Part shown: positions 1-12,800 of the stretch, piece by piece
Numbering within the stretch: position 1 is the first letter of the stretch
Layout: the number at the start of each line of letters is the position of its first letter
Notes under the pieces: generated by a model
Told to the model about the DNA's origin: nothing
Databases searched by the model: none
The model's input: the letters and a program-made list of their open reading frames with translations, nothing else
Program-made: the position numbers and the translations under genes
From: Lanius collurio
Lineage: Eukaryota; Chordata; Aves; Passeriformes; Laniidae
Assembly: GCA_020086605.1 (NCBI GenBank)
Contig: JACBWW010000020.1
Coordinates: 15,619,421 to 15,683,420 of the forward strand
Reading direction: 5' to 3'
Length of the DNA stretch: 64,000 nucleotides

Positions 1-3000
1 TAGTAATTCATAACTTTTTGAAAGGTTGTTCTTTATTGTAGTTAAAGACTGCTTAAGAATCATTTATGTTTTAAAAAATAGATAGTTTGACAAATAAATA
101 TTTTTTTTAAAAAAAAAAAAAACAGAAATAAAACTGGGATTATGTACAGTGAGTGAAGGCCATGTGTAAGTTTGGGATAAATTCACATTTGGAAATATTT
201 TTCTCTAAGATCGTGTAATTCAAAAAGTCAAAGAATAATAAAAAATGCTAAATAATCAAAATGAAGTATTTCTGGTTAGGTTTCAAAATTTGTCTTACAG
301 GAAACGCTTTTTCCTCTCATTTTTGCATAATTCTGTTCCAAACAAATTTGAATTATATTTGCCTGCTCCTGCTCCATGTTGTGGCAACTGCAGAGAGGAA
401 AATAAAGATACGTCTTCACACTGATAAATATGTAAAATAGATCCCTAAGAAAGGTGGTGTAAAAATTAACATTCAAAAGATGTCCCAAGAGCTTTCCTAC
501 TCCTGAGGTGAAAGCAGTTACACCCCCACTCTGTTAGCAAAACTGAATATACAGTTTTATGACCCATCCTCTGCTCTCTGCACTGACTTCAGATTAAATT
601 CACCTGGCTCAAAGTAGTTCTTATCTGGAATAGCCTTTTAGACAAACCCACCACCCCCTTCATACCTCAGGGATTCATGGCAGATGAAATAACCAGTGTG
701 TAAGCGTGAGCTACACGTGATGATTAATAAGGATCAAACGAAAAACATGAACATACACACACAGAATGTCAAATACTACTTCTCTCATCTAAGGCACCGG
801 CAATTAGTTCATGGATAAAATTTCTAGCCCTGTAGCTCTCAGAGAGTGCAGTGTTGTGGATCTATGATGCTTGTATGGTCAGGCAGTATGGTGCCTAATC
901 TAACAAAATTATACAAAAGCCACCAACCGCTATCAGAAGTTTCTGCAAATTCAGCAGACAACACATAGCAGTAAGGCAGTACCACCTTCTGATATCTTGA
1001 AATAGTACTATATTTTGATAAACTTTGCTTAACATTTAGGACTGACAGTAAAGTTCTGACAGGTAATGTTAATAGTAAAAACAAAAACAAAAGCCAAACT
1101 AAACAAACATATAATGCAAACACAACAATTAACTAAATAAGTATCCAAACACCAACAGAAACTTTCTAGAGCTGAGGAACCTGCTCGACTCTGATAAGCC
1201 ATTGCAATGGATGGTTACTTTTTAATAAGAAGCTTTACTTATTTCAAGTTTAAATATTTCTTCTTTCACAAGTCAGATACTGAACATCTCTTATCAAAGC
1301 TTTTTCTCACTGTTATAAATAGACTTCTCAGCACTTTAATTTTTGCTTGATAATTTAAACAGACTGAGAGTCTTTTGGAACTAATTAAAGGCATATTTTC
1401 TAGTTGTTCCCTCACTCATTTTTTTCTTTTCTCAATCTTCTTCAATACCTTTTTGTTTGTGAATTTTAGATTTCAGAATTGAATGTAGCATTCTTTCAGT
1501 AATCAACATCAAAAGGAATACAGATATCAGCAAGAACAAATAATTCCAGCATTAAACATCATCGTCTTGATGTTGTTCCTAAAGTTCATTTATAGATTCT
1601 CAGTGGAGAAATGCATCATGAAAGAAACAATTTGACATTCTCCCTATGATATTTATTTTGCAACACCTCTCTATGGGTCTCAGTTCTCTCAGTACAACCT
1701 TCCCATTCTGTTGTTCTCTGCAAAAATGGTTTCCAGCCCTTCAGGTTATCACTGACATCACCTAGAGCACAGTTTTTGAAAAACACACATTCTTTTTTAT
1801 TTCTTTCATTTTTTCCACCTGCTTTCCAGAAACAGTTCATCTTTAGCAAGGAGCTTAGCTGGGTTTAAGTGAGAAGACTGATGAAAAAGCAGTCTTAAAA
1901 ATTTTATTCCTCCTAATTACTGTACAGTAGATACTTGTTCTCTCTGATTCAAATCAAATGGACCCAGGTGAAATACTTTGTGGAATGACTCACTTGAACA
2001 AGGAGCTATGAAACTGGGGAGACAGATGGTAAAGGTGACACTGGGAGGGGACAGTGAGAGGCAGATCATCAAGAGCGATTTATTCCTGCTAGGCTTGGAA
2101 AGACAGCAAAAAAGGAGATACCTCAGCAGCACCTTGCTCATTTCACCTGGTCAGAGGCAGCTGTGTTTCCCAGTAAAGAGGATCATTGCCTACACAACAT
2201 GTTTGGAACAGGAGAGTGGGCCAGGTCCCCAGCAGCATGAGTTGGAAGTATGCAAGAGTGAGGACAACCAGCAAACAAGGATAATGAGTCATTTGGCGAA
2301 GCAGCCACAAAGCCTGGCCATCTCTGAGCCGATGTTAACTGCGCCCTCCCACCTTTACCAAAGAGCACTCACGCATTTGTATGAGAGCAGAAACACCAGC
2401 TCAGAGGCTGTGCTTGTTCTGGTGGCCAGCATTTGATGCTCTGTGAGATCAGGCAAACACACAGACCAGACTCACATGTGAGTATCAGCAGCTATGTTTT
2501 GGCCAAGTGCTGTCTTCAGCAACCAGCTTGGTTCAATGGAGCAGTTATGAGTGTCCTGAGGGGAAGATCACAGCCTTTGAGGAATCATATGATTCTAATA
2601 AGCAGACACTAATACTCTTAGTCTTCTCTATTATTTATATTTTACTGGAAATAAAGCCTGGGTTATTTCTGAGAGAGATATTTTTTCCTACATGCATTCT
2701 ATTTTGATAGTAAGCACAACGCAAAGATAATCTGTGCAATATGCGATTTTGCTTCATCCCAACGACCTGTGAAAAAATAAAAATGGCATTGATATGCTAG
2801 CTTTTCAGATCTAGACTGCAGTTGCTGAGGATCTTTTAATTATCTTTAATTACATTAACAACAGAAAAAAAATACTGAAAACCTCTGTAAGTCAGAAAAC
2901 CACGCTTGGCTCAAGTACACCTCAGTGTGTTGGTTTTAGGTTAATTTTTAAAGGTAGAGTTTTCCTTTCATCTATTCCATATTATCTTTCTAATTTTGGC

Positions 3001-3915
3001 ATTTTCATATGAATATTAAGTTAACAGCAAGCAGCTCACATATAATGTTTGTATAATATCTTTGAATTTTGTTTGGTGGCACTTTACTCTTAGTGGGTGT
3101 TTGTGAACAAAGATAGTAAGGATAAAATATCTCTTGATTCCTTCTAGTCATAGGAGAAACAGCTTGTAGCCATTCCCTGAAACGTATGGAAAAATGACAG
3201 AAACCTGCAGGCAGAATCTTCCTGTTTGAAAGTCAATGTATGAAACAAAAGCCATATGGAAATAAAATTGAGATCAATTCAGGGAATTAAACACCAATAA
3301 TCACAAAGTTGTTTGCACAAAAAGCAAAACACACCCTTCCACAACTCAGGCATTCTGATTCTTTTGACTCAGTTTCCCCACCTACTGATGTGAACATCCA
3401 ATATTAAAGACCTCTGGTCCCGTGTTTCCCTCGCAGTGCTCAGCAGCCCTGCACGCTGTCCGTGGTCAGTGGGGCCATGGAGCCCACCACAACCCCGCAG
3501 ATGCCCCTTTAGCCCCGGGTCCGTGTGCCGTCAGGAAGATGTCCCTGTCACAGGGTGCCGTGGCTGGCTGTCACTGCTCCTGCGCGCCCTCCTCCTGGCT
3601 GCCTCTGAGTGAGCCTTCGTGGTCCTCTGCCATTTGCACAGCCCTGGAAAGGGATTTTCATACTTCCAGACTGTCTAACAATCATTGCTTTGCAAGTATT
3701 ATGATCTCTGTGTCAGTTATTTTAACTCTTACTCTAATTCACTGTGAAACTCGTTCTGGCGAAGCCCCAGGGGCCTCTTTGTCCCTTCCCTCCCCATTTC
3801 TGAGGCACTGAACTCTCATAGCCCGTGACCCAAGGCTGACATTGGGTTACGCAGAAGCCTCGCTCACCCTGCATCAAATTCAAACCATTTTCTGCTTATT
3901 CAACCAGTGAGAATA
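1..3915. other. Unassigned non-coding DNA, left edge
   Basis: I see no gene, RNA gene or dispersed repeat here. The longest open frame is 152 codons on the plus strand at 1978-2436, in a locally less AT-rich stretch, and it has no recognisable domain. A GC-rich patch at about 3420-3650 precedes the CpG island but has few CpGs. If the neighbouring gene starts at the CpG island, this stretch would be its first intron, but I found no coding exon of an alpha-2 subunit in it. Confidence 0.5.
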
Positions 3916-4140
3916 ACGCCGCCTCGTTACCTCTGCAAACGGAGACTACAGAGCGGTGTGCCGCAGGCCGGGCGGCTCCGGACCCTTCCGCCGCGCTATC
4001 GATAGATGGCAGCAGGAAGCTCCCGCTCTGCCGAGCGCGGCGCGGGCAGCGCTCCCGGCAGGAACGGGCCGAGCCTTCCGACAGGGTCCGCCCGCCGGGT
4101 GTTGGCAGCCGCGGCTCAGCGGGGAATCGCTCCGCGTACG
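3916..4140. promoter_or_regulatory. CpG island, candidate promoter and first exon of the neighbouring gene
   Basis: This is a sharply bounded GC-rich block with about 34 CpG dinucleotides in roughly 225 bases by hand count, whereas CpG is rare elsewhere in the window. It has a GGGCGG GC-box at 3970-3975 and an inverted one at 4088-4093, with no obvious TATA box. On the minus strand a donor-like GCAGAG|GTAACG places an exon end at 3931. Frames open across the island (minus 3896-4279, plus 4006-4407) have no recognisable product and are the usual result of GC-rich sequence lacking stops. The conserved gene order of this receptor cluster puts the 5' end of GABRA2, in the same orientation as GABRA4, on this side. 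The island is therefore plausibly its promoter, but no GABRA2 coding exon confirms that. Confidence 0.65.
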
Positions 4141-6654
4141 CTTGCAACAAAACAGAACTATGGAGATGGCCCTTCAGCAAAACGTTTGCAGTACATTTGG
4201 AACCAGTCAACAACAGAAATAAAGATTCCACTTGAAATTTTACTGGTGTGGGTGGAAGTCCTAAAATGGTGTATAACAATGAGAGAAAGCAATAGTCAAA
4301 CCAGGTCAGGATGCTCTTTGCAACAAATTAAACCACAAGTTTTAACTCTCAAAGGGGTGAGACTTTGGTACAGCCCACTACACAATTTGATCAGTTTGTG
4401 TGTTTAGAAGAAAGACACAACTTATATTACACGAAAATTCGAATGTGTATTAAAAATAACTTCTCCCTAGCAAAGATGAGTCCTTCAGGAGTGTCTCAAA
4501 ACTACTGCATCCTCCCTCCTTGCACTCAATGTGACTCTTTTTTTGTCTGGACCAAAGTTTTAGCTTCCGGTTTTACCACTTCCTCTATTCAAAATAATAC
4601 TTTTTCTGTTCACAGAATGTCTTTTTCATCACAAGTAACATTTCCTCACATCCCACCACACAGGACCGACCCCCCCCCCCCCCCCCCCCCCCTCACATTT
4701 TTTAACATCCATTTTTCTTGTCTGTTTTTTCCTTTTCTTCATTTCTCATGCTCTTAGAGTTAAAATCTTCACATTAAATAATTTCTTTGGAGTCCTGCAT
4801 GTTGTAAATTCATGGAGTTGGACAGGTTATCAAAACTGGCCAAGTGATCTGGTGATCTCTGAAGAATGTGTGAAATGGGAATGAATATGACTGAGTCTTG
4901 CTGCTGCCATACAAATGGAGATGCTGAGATGGGACTGCTAGGGAGACAGTTTTTACTATGATATTTGATATATCTGCTCATAAATGTAAATATTTATGCT
5001 ACAAAATTATTAAAGCAGATCATTAATATTTTTTTTCACACAAAGGATGTTTCAATATAATATCCTGAACAGATAATATCCGGTAAAAGAGGAAAAGATA
5101 CCTTCATCAAAGCATTCAGACTAAGAATCTTGAATTTCATTGCTCAATTTCAGTATTAAAAGAACTCAGAACACTGAATTCATGACCTTTAATTTCCTGC
5201 GCCATGCTATATACTTTCAAGAAGTAATTTGGAAAGGAAGAAAACATATTTTGCTATTCTTTTCAGTAGCTGATCCATTATTTCTGCTTAAAACCTCTGA
5301 AGTTCTGGAGCAATTAGCAGTTTCTTGCACAGATATTGAGTGAGTTAAAATGCAAAGTCTGCAGTATTGCGTCTGGGTGCCTTAAATCAGTCCTAATGTC
5401 AGCAACAGGGGTTTATTCACATCCAATAGAGTTCTCTCAGTCTCCTGCATGTCTATAGCAGAAAGTGCTATGAGTGCCAACATTAAATTCTGGCTTCTTA
5501 CCAACAGTGTCACAATATGCTTGTTAGATGTTATGATAAGTTGAGTTTGAAACAGATGGCTACACTCATGGAGGGATCTAACATTTTCATTTTGTGGTCA
5601 AGGTAGGGGAATATATGTGCTGGACAAGCTGGAAGTGCTTCAGCACCTCACCCAGCTCTCCTAGCGGGTTTAAGAACTCTTTTCTCTCTCTTTTTTTTTT
5701 TCTTTTTTTAATTTTTTTTTTCAAATCTTTTTCTGTGCCTCTTTAAGACAAACCTAGCTCACCATGGATCGAAGCCTTTATCATCTACCTGCTGTATGGG
5801 CTCTTCTGACTTCACTGGTCACAATCTCTCTCAGAATTCCTTTGGGAATTTCAAAATCATGTAGTTAATATCACCTTGTCTTTAAATTTAGCTAGATGAC
5901 ATCAGGCTCGTTTTCTTGAAGCTTTTTCCCCCCCATTTTTTTTATGAAAAAGCCAAATATTCAGACTCACCACACAACTCTTTCCTTGTTTATACCCTGG
6001 CAGAATAACACTCAAGAATTCTTTCAGTCATCTCCAAGCATGTTTAGCTAAGCTTCAGGTTGGGGAGAACTTTCTGCCAAGATGAAAAGAGGCAAAAGAG
6101 AGTCATGAGCTAAAGTGGAAAAGATTTCCTCAGAAGGGTGAAAACCAACTGTTCTCCTGTGAAGTTCTGATAACAGGGAGATAGCCCAGGGCTGCAATCA
6201 GAGGTAAAGCCCTCATGCTTGTTAATTTATTCTCCTTTTCTAAGCAGCAGAGATCACTGCAGAAAGGTATGACTGAGGAGATATGGATTGTTGAAGATAA
6301 TTTATGGTATGCAATTCTATTTCAACTTATCAAAAAAGTGCAGAGGAGGGAAGTGACACCTACACTTGCAGCCAGAGGGTGGCCATAGATCTATTTCTGC
6401 TGCACTGGAAGCTGCATCCCCCTCTCCTGTCACGATTATTTGCACATCCAGTACCCAGTCAAAGTGCAGTCACATCCTTGCTGTGTGGCAGCATCAGTCA
6501 TGGGACTCTGGAGTGGGGGAGCAGGCAAAACAGCTAGCTTCTCTATTCATCCTTGCAGGTCATGGAGGTTGCAGGATGCACATCTGGCACGTTAAAAAGA
6601 AGCATTATTTTCACACAGCAGCTATATGACTGGTCACAGCAGAGAAACTGGTGC
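4141..6654. other. Unassigned intergenic DNA
   Basis: Apart from the 23-base C-run at 4670-4692 and T-rich stretches near 5690-5720, I recognise nothing. Short open frames (for example 4365-4757, 6304-6629) lack recognisable domains, and the first is kept open by the C-run. Confidence 0.5.
4670..4692. repeat. Poly-C tract (23 C)
   Basis: An uninterrupted run of 23 cytosines, preceded by GACCGA and followed by TCAC. The minus strand is an unbroken G-run that could form quadruplex structures. Its length is probably polymorphic and prone to sequencing error. Confidence 0.97.
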
Positions 6655-7336
6655 AGGGACCTGGAAAGCTGTCAGAAGAAAGGACCTGAGAATGCTGGTT
6701 GACAGTGGTGAAACACACCTGTCCCCAGGTGGCCAAGAAAGCCAATGGCACCCTGGCCTGTATCAGAAATTTTGTGGCCAGCAGGACCAGAGCAGTGATT
6801 GTCCCCCTTTGCTCAGCACTGATGAGGCCACCCCTCAAATCCTAGGTCCAGTTCAGGCCCCTCACTACAAGAAGGACACTGAGGTGCTGCAGCAAGTCCA
6901 GAGAAGGGCAATGGAGCTGGTGAAGGGTCTGGAGCACAAGTCTGATGAGGAGTGGGTCTGGGACCTGGGGTTGTTTAGCCTGGAGAAAACGAGGCTAAGG
7001 GATGTTATCACACTCTACAAGTTCTAGATAAGAGATTGTAGCCAGATGGGAGTGGGTCTCTTCTCCCAAGTAAGAAGTGACAGGAGAAGAGTAAGAAGCT
7101 CTTCCAGGGGAGGTTTCAAGTGATTGTTAGGGGAAATTCCTTCGCAAAAGTGTTGTCAAACATTGGAACAGGCTGGTCAAGGAAGAGGTTAAGTCACCAT
7201 CCCTAGAGGTATTCAAAAGACATAGATGTGACACTCAGGGACATAGCTTAGTGGTGGACTTCACAGTGTTAGGTTTACTATTGGACTAGGTGATCTTGAA
7301 AGTAATTTTGAGCCTTAGCAATTCTGTAATTCTGTG
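6655..7336 (+). mobile_element. CR1 LINE fragment, 3' end
   Basis: The copy follows avian CR1 sequence end to end: the segment around 6720-6790 on 'gtggccaagaaagccaatgg', the 'cccctcactacaagaaggac' motif near 6855, 'gagaagggcaatggagctgg' near 6900, and the final 'gttggactaggtgatctt'-like block. It ends with the diagnostic 8-bp CR1 tail repeat ATTCTGTA ATTCTGTG at 7321-7336. It is 5'-truncated and diverged. The 134-codon open frame at 6626-7027 is a relic and not a gene. Confidence 0.93.
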
Positions 7337-9724
7337 AAATCAGAGCAGCTTCTGATTGACATCACGGTATTCTGGTTCTGTGAACCCTTCCCAGACACAA
7401 AGACAGGAGGCAGTTCTTAGATGCACACAGGCAATGGCAACAAAATCACGCTGTAGAAGGGAGGAATTCTGCTGTGTGTCTGGCACATGGACCATATCTC
7501 AACTAATACTGGTTTGATGAGCAAAAACTATGAAAATTATCTATCATTCTCAACAGGTTATATAACTAAAGGAAAGAAGAATAATGGCAAAGATTAACAC
7601 AATGCACAGTCTTCACTTAAAGCTAATCCACTAAACAACATGCAGTCTGTACCCTCCAGGAAAATGCTTTCCATCACAGAGAATCTTTTCTGCAAGAGTT
7701 AAGATGGTATTCTGCAAGCCAGTAATAAGTTCTACTCTGTATTGCACACAATTAGAAATTGTTGCATAGGTGAAAACTCTGTTTTGTTATGCTATATAGA
7801 TGCATATCAGTGAACTAATTTTGTTATTACTTAATCAAGGTATCAATTAAATTTGATCACCTAAAAAATTCCTTTCATACAGGGATCTTGAAGAAAAGGA
7901 TGAGTATTTTAGATGTTTGTGTTAGTCATCTGCCATACCACACAGACCAATTTCAACACGATTCCCCTAGCAATGCTTCTGCAAACTGCATCTCTGCTCA
8001 GGGTATTTGAGACAACCATTGTACCAGATTCCCACTGCTTGTTTTATCTTTTTGCTGCTGTTTGCAGTCTTATAGTCATACACAAGACAATTTAGGGGGA
8101 GACTGCAATAAGTGGATGACTCTTCCCTGAACCATTTTTACAAGGTTTATTCCCATTTCTTCATCTCATTTCACCAGCAGAAAGAACAGTGAATACTGTG
8201 CCCAGGAATCAATTGCTGGGTAAGCAGCACCACCTGCCACCTTCCATTGCCCCACACATGTTTAAGGTATTGTAGCCCCCTCACTAAGTTACTGTGGGTC
8301 AGACTGGTGATGCCTTCTGGTCTCCTTCTCTTATTCTGCTAGCATGAGCCATCTGTTTTCTGCAGAGATTTTAAATACTTTTCAAAGCTTTTAGAAAGAA
8401 TAGATTTTATGTCTGAATAATATTCTGTTGTCTTATTTTCAATATGTGTCGTGCCCTGTATTTGTTATCTAGGAGTATTTTACTTTTTAAATTTTTTTAA
8501 AATTTACATTGTTGGACCACTGCCAGCTTTTTCAATTCTTTTACCAGGCATTTCAATGGAAAAGGCATAGTTTGATTTGTAAAACTAGGTCCTCTTCTTT
8601 ACTCTTTTTTGTTTGTTGGTTTGTTGGTTTGAAAAGAATGGGTTTAGGCATCACAACAGGTTGTGTTACATACATACTTCATTTTTCATCAGTTTCTTGC
8701 CTGGAAACAACAAGAACAGTTAAATTTGCAAAGTGGTACATACTGGGCAGATACAAGAGCCTTCATAAGTCATCACGCTTCACTCAGTCCTCACCTCTGA
8801 GAGTTCCAAATAGCAACAGCATCACATCTTCTTTTCTTCATTCTTACTTTGACTCTCTACAATAATTTGCTTCTGCAAGGGAGCCAGAAAAAGAAGGATG
8901 CAATCGGTGGCAACAGACAGAAGATGTCTTCTCAGAAACATGGCAGAGGTGTTAAGAGAGAATTTAATTAGCCCCCATAAAAATTGAGAAAAAATGGATA
9001 TAAATTTGTATTATTGTTCTTGGGAAAGGAAGAAACAATGAAGCGAGATGGAGAGGAAAACACATTTTGGATCTCTGAAGAAGGAATATTTGCTTTGTAA
9101 TATGTGCTTCTGTGAAATAGCATGGAAAGGATGGATTTACCAGTTCCAAACAACCATGTGACATTTTTTGAAGGAAACAACTTTAGTGTGCAGAGTGAGA
9201 GGAAAAATGAGAATTTAGATATCAAGGTGAAAATTTTCTTTTGCTTTATGGAGAGCTCTTGACACTATATAGAAATCCATTAGCTACCCTGCTTACTATT
9301 TTAGTACCTGAATTTTTCCATTCAGTTTAGTATTGCTAGTGAGACCTGCAGCATTTCTTATTCTGAAGGCCTTCAGATATTTCCAAGATGCAGTACTTCA
9401 TTGTTATGAAATAACAATAAAAATCCTTTAAAATAAGTGTGCGATGTTAATCCTGTTACCATTTTCTCATTGTGTGCACAGTCAAGGTAAATGTAGTGAT
9501 TATAAACTTATTTTCTCTATAACTTTGCTCAGAATGCTAAGAAAGTCTCATCACTTGACCTTTATTTCTTTATCTTAGAATAAGGATAATTGTAAAACTG
9601 AAGAACTGACCTATGTAAGGCTTTTCAAGGACCGAGATGTCAAATATTACCCTTGCTTGCTGTAGGCTTCTTGTGGGCCCAAGCAACCTGTTTTACAATA
9701 ACCTTTAACCTGCAGAAAAATAAG
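7337..9724. other. Unassigned intergenic DNA
   Basis: AT-rich unique-looking sequence. A GTTTGTTG-type short repeat occurs near 8608-8630. The open frames at 8509-8865 and 8964-9225 are short, biased by base composition and without recognisable domains. Confidence 0.5.
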
Positions 9725-9818
9725 GTGGGGGGAGAGAGAGAGGGAGAGAGAGAAGGAGAGAAGGAGAGAGAACGAAAGAAAGAATGAAAGAATGACAGAA
9801 TGAAAGAAAGAAAGAAAG
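9725..9818. repeat. Purine-rich microsatellite (GA/GAAA)n
   Basis: About 94 bases that are nearly all purine on the plus strand, changing from a GGGGGG then GAGAGA-type core to AAAGAATG and finally GAAA units. The interruptions suggest an old, imperfect array. Such homopurine tracts can adopt triplex structures. Confidence 0.95.
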
Positions 9819-12800
9819 CTCAGTAACTTCCCATTACCCCCTCCTTGTCTGGAAACCATAGAAACCAAACTGAAAGTACAGCCAAGAAGTTCGTCATTTG
9901 GCTATCTCTGGCTGATCTCCATGGAAACATTTCACTTTTTGTTGAAAGGAAAGATTTTCAAATCAGACAAATGACCACAGTCTGACGGGTTATGACATCT
10001 TTGGGAAGAATTTAAGGAATAAAAACAATGACAAATGTTTCTGCTTTACATATTTGTGTTACACTTCGCTTTTGCGCCATTCATGCCTATTTTATTTAAT
10101 TACAATTACAGCTTTCCTTTCAGAGTTGTGTTTGCAAATCAGATATTATATTTGGGGAAAAAGGTAATATCCTGCCAATAAACCAGGGTCTATTCACTCT
10201 AGTGTCTAATTTAGATGTTATTTGCTGTAAAATATACAGATTACCCAATACCTTTTTTTGCAGGCTTTGCCTGGAAGACTGAATAGAGCTGTTGAATGTG
10301 TCATAACAACTAAAATTGAGAGTTAAGAAAATGTTCAACGCTGGCAAGTCACGCCTCTCAGAGTTATTCTTTCAGGAACCCTGTAGAACCAGGAAGGTAC
10401 TTCTGCCTGCTTCCCACCCTTACCTTTTTAATTACAATTAAAATAAGCACTGAATGATCACATAAAAATCTACAGATACAACAACTAATATGAAAGGAAG
10501 GAAAAATGCTGATGCCATCTTACCTGAAACAGAAAAAAGAAAAGAATCCACAGCCACCCTAACACTATTAAATTATTCTGTTTATCATTGTATACAGCTC
10601 AACAAACTACAGTGCTTATGGGATATGACTTAGTCTTAGAAAAGCCTCTTAATTTCTCTGATTCATCATGAAATGAATATTATTTCCAACATCAACATTA
10701 TTGCATTATGACTTAGCTAATGCCTCATGCTGGCAGTTTATCTGCTCCTATCAATGGCCTACCTGCAAAGAAAGAGTGACAACAGAAATTAATGTAAGAG
10801 AAATATTACCAGCAATGAAGAGACATCATCTGACTTCAACTACAGACAAACTGTCACTGAACAAAAGAGAGAAAATATGCTGATGCCTCTTAAAATTTGA
10901 AAGTCTATCAAAAAGACTGCAATGAATTATAGAGACAGAAGTAAACAGAGCAGGAAACTCAAGGAAGTAATGAAAGAACATTCATAAAGAGAAAGTGACA
11001 GGGAAAATATGGTTCTGGTGAAAGTTTTATCAAACAGTCAAAGTAAAATAATAGTCCAGAGACAAGAGCAAGAAGAAGGTCATACCTATGCAGTTAGAAG
11101 AAGTTACTTTACTAACATACAGATAAAGATTTGTGTGAAAAAGTTGACAGAATTTGGTCCAGAATATTAAAATCTGCTTAAATATTCAAAATATTTTGAC
11201 CACATCTGGCTTCTCTGTACAGTTCTACAGTTAGGATCTAGAAGATTATTTGGAAGATGCCCTTTATTTTAAACCCCCCCTAGTACCAGAATATAATAAA
11301 ATAGTTGTGCAGGAGCAAACTACGGGATTTAGGTTAGGTTTGGTCAATGTTTTTAAAGGGATTTTTAAACCTAAATGAGTTTATGATAATGGTGGTTAAC
11401 AGTGGAATAGTTATTGCTTTCACTGCCCATAATTATGGTATGGATATGTCAGCTCTGTTCAGCACTGCTGCTTCCCACAGAGTATCGGTTTCAAGAGATC
11501 CATGGATCAACTGGAGAGAACCTAGAGGAAGACAAGAAAAATAACCAGAGGATTACAAAGTGTCCTATAGGAAATGATCAAATTAATTGCAGCTACTTAT
11601 TTTGGAGAGAAGAAAGCTAGAAAGAGACTGAGCAACCTTCTGATATGCAAAATCTTCTTGTAAGGAGAATAGATCAATCTGTTTCCTCTGTCCATTGCAG
11701 GAAGGTCAAGGAACAAGAGACTTACACTGCACCTGGGGGATTTGGTCTAGAGATCAAGAGAGATGTATTTCTAGCCCTAAGCATTGTGATAATTTTCTAT
11801 TAGAAATAATATAATTAGAAATAGGGAAATTTCTAATAGAAATAATTTCCCTCACTAGCAGTTTTTGAGACCACATCGCACAAACATCTGTCAGGAACTA
11901 TTTATACATAATTGGTGTTGCTTGGGCTGGAAGAGCTGGATACATCAGAGTTTACCTTCTTTACTCTGAAGGCCAGAGCCACAGACCCCTTCAGTGGCAA
12001 CTGAGGCACAGGGCAAACTTGATTAACTTCTTTAACCTGGAAAGCCAAAGGGAAATTCATCACTTAGTTGTAAAGCACTGGCCACGTTGTTTCAGCTGTG
12101 CCAGACTAAACAGCCTCCTCAGGCCCTTTGACCTTGTTTCCTACAATAGTCCAATATGAGAAATTGGGAGTGGTAGAAATAGAGCATTTCAACTTTTTAA
12201 CATGTGACAAAGAAATCACACTTGAAACTTGAATTCTAGTGTAAAAACGTAACTCAGAAATCAGGTGAAAATAGATTTGGATTAAGATGATTTAGGGAAC
12301 CTTTAAACATCCTATGTGGCATAGATGTTAGAATTTTTTTTAAAAATCCTCATCCAGATGCTTACTTGCAAGACACCTCTTTGCAGGAAAAATAAAGGAT
12401 ATAACAGCATTTCCCCATCCCTCCTCTGCCAGGCCTTTCCCTTTCCCTCCAGTAGGACAGGAGGCTGCACAAGCTCCTAGGACATTGCTAATCCTTGAAG
12501 GCAGTAAATATTCCCTCAGCAATAAAAAGCCAGCCAGTAGGGATATAGGGCAACCAATAATTACTGTGCAATTTGGATAAAGCATCCTTCAAATGATAAT
12601 TTAAAAAAATTATTATGCTTCAAAAACTATGAATGTGCATCACTACAGGGTAGTTTTAGACTAAAATTTCCTGGATTTCTGTATTTAATAATTGCACTTC
12701 TATTGTTCTTGCCTCAATTTAAACTATTTTGTGGCTACTAAGACCATCCTCGCATGAGCCTCTTCTTTGCTTTCACACAAAAATATGAAAATTTCCCCTT

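Noticed and set aside
839..1123. Hydrophobic minus-strand frame as a GABRA2 signal-peptide exon
   Set aside because: The position fits a leftward GABRA2, but the residues do not resemble an alpha-2 signal peptide or mature N-terminus, and no donor follows at the expected place.
3896..4407. Frames of 88-133 codons across the CpG island
   Set aside because: Arginine/alanine-rich products on both strands are typical of GC-rich DNA with few stop codons; there is no start context or domain.
6626..7027. 134-codon plus-strand frame as a gene
   Set aside because: It lies wholly within, or at the edge of, the CR1 3' region and follows CR1 sequence base by base.
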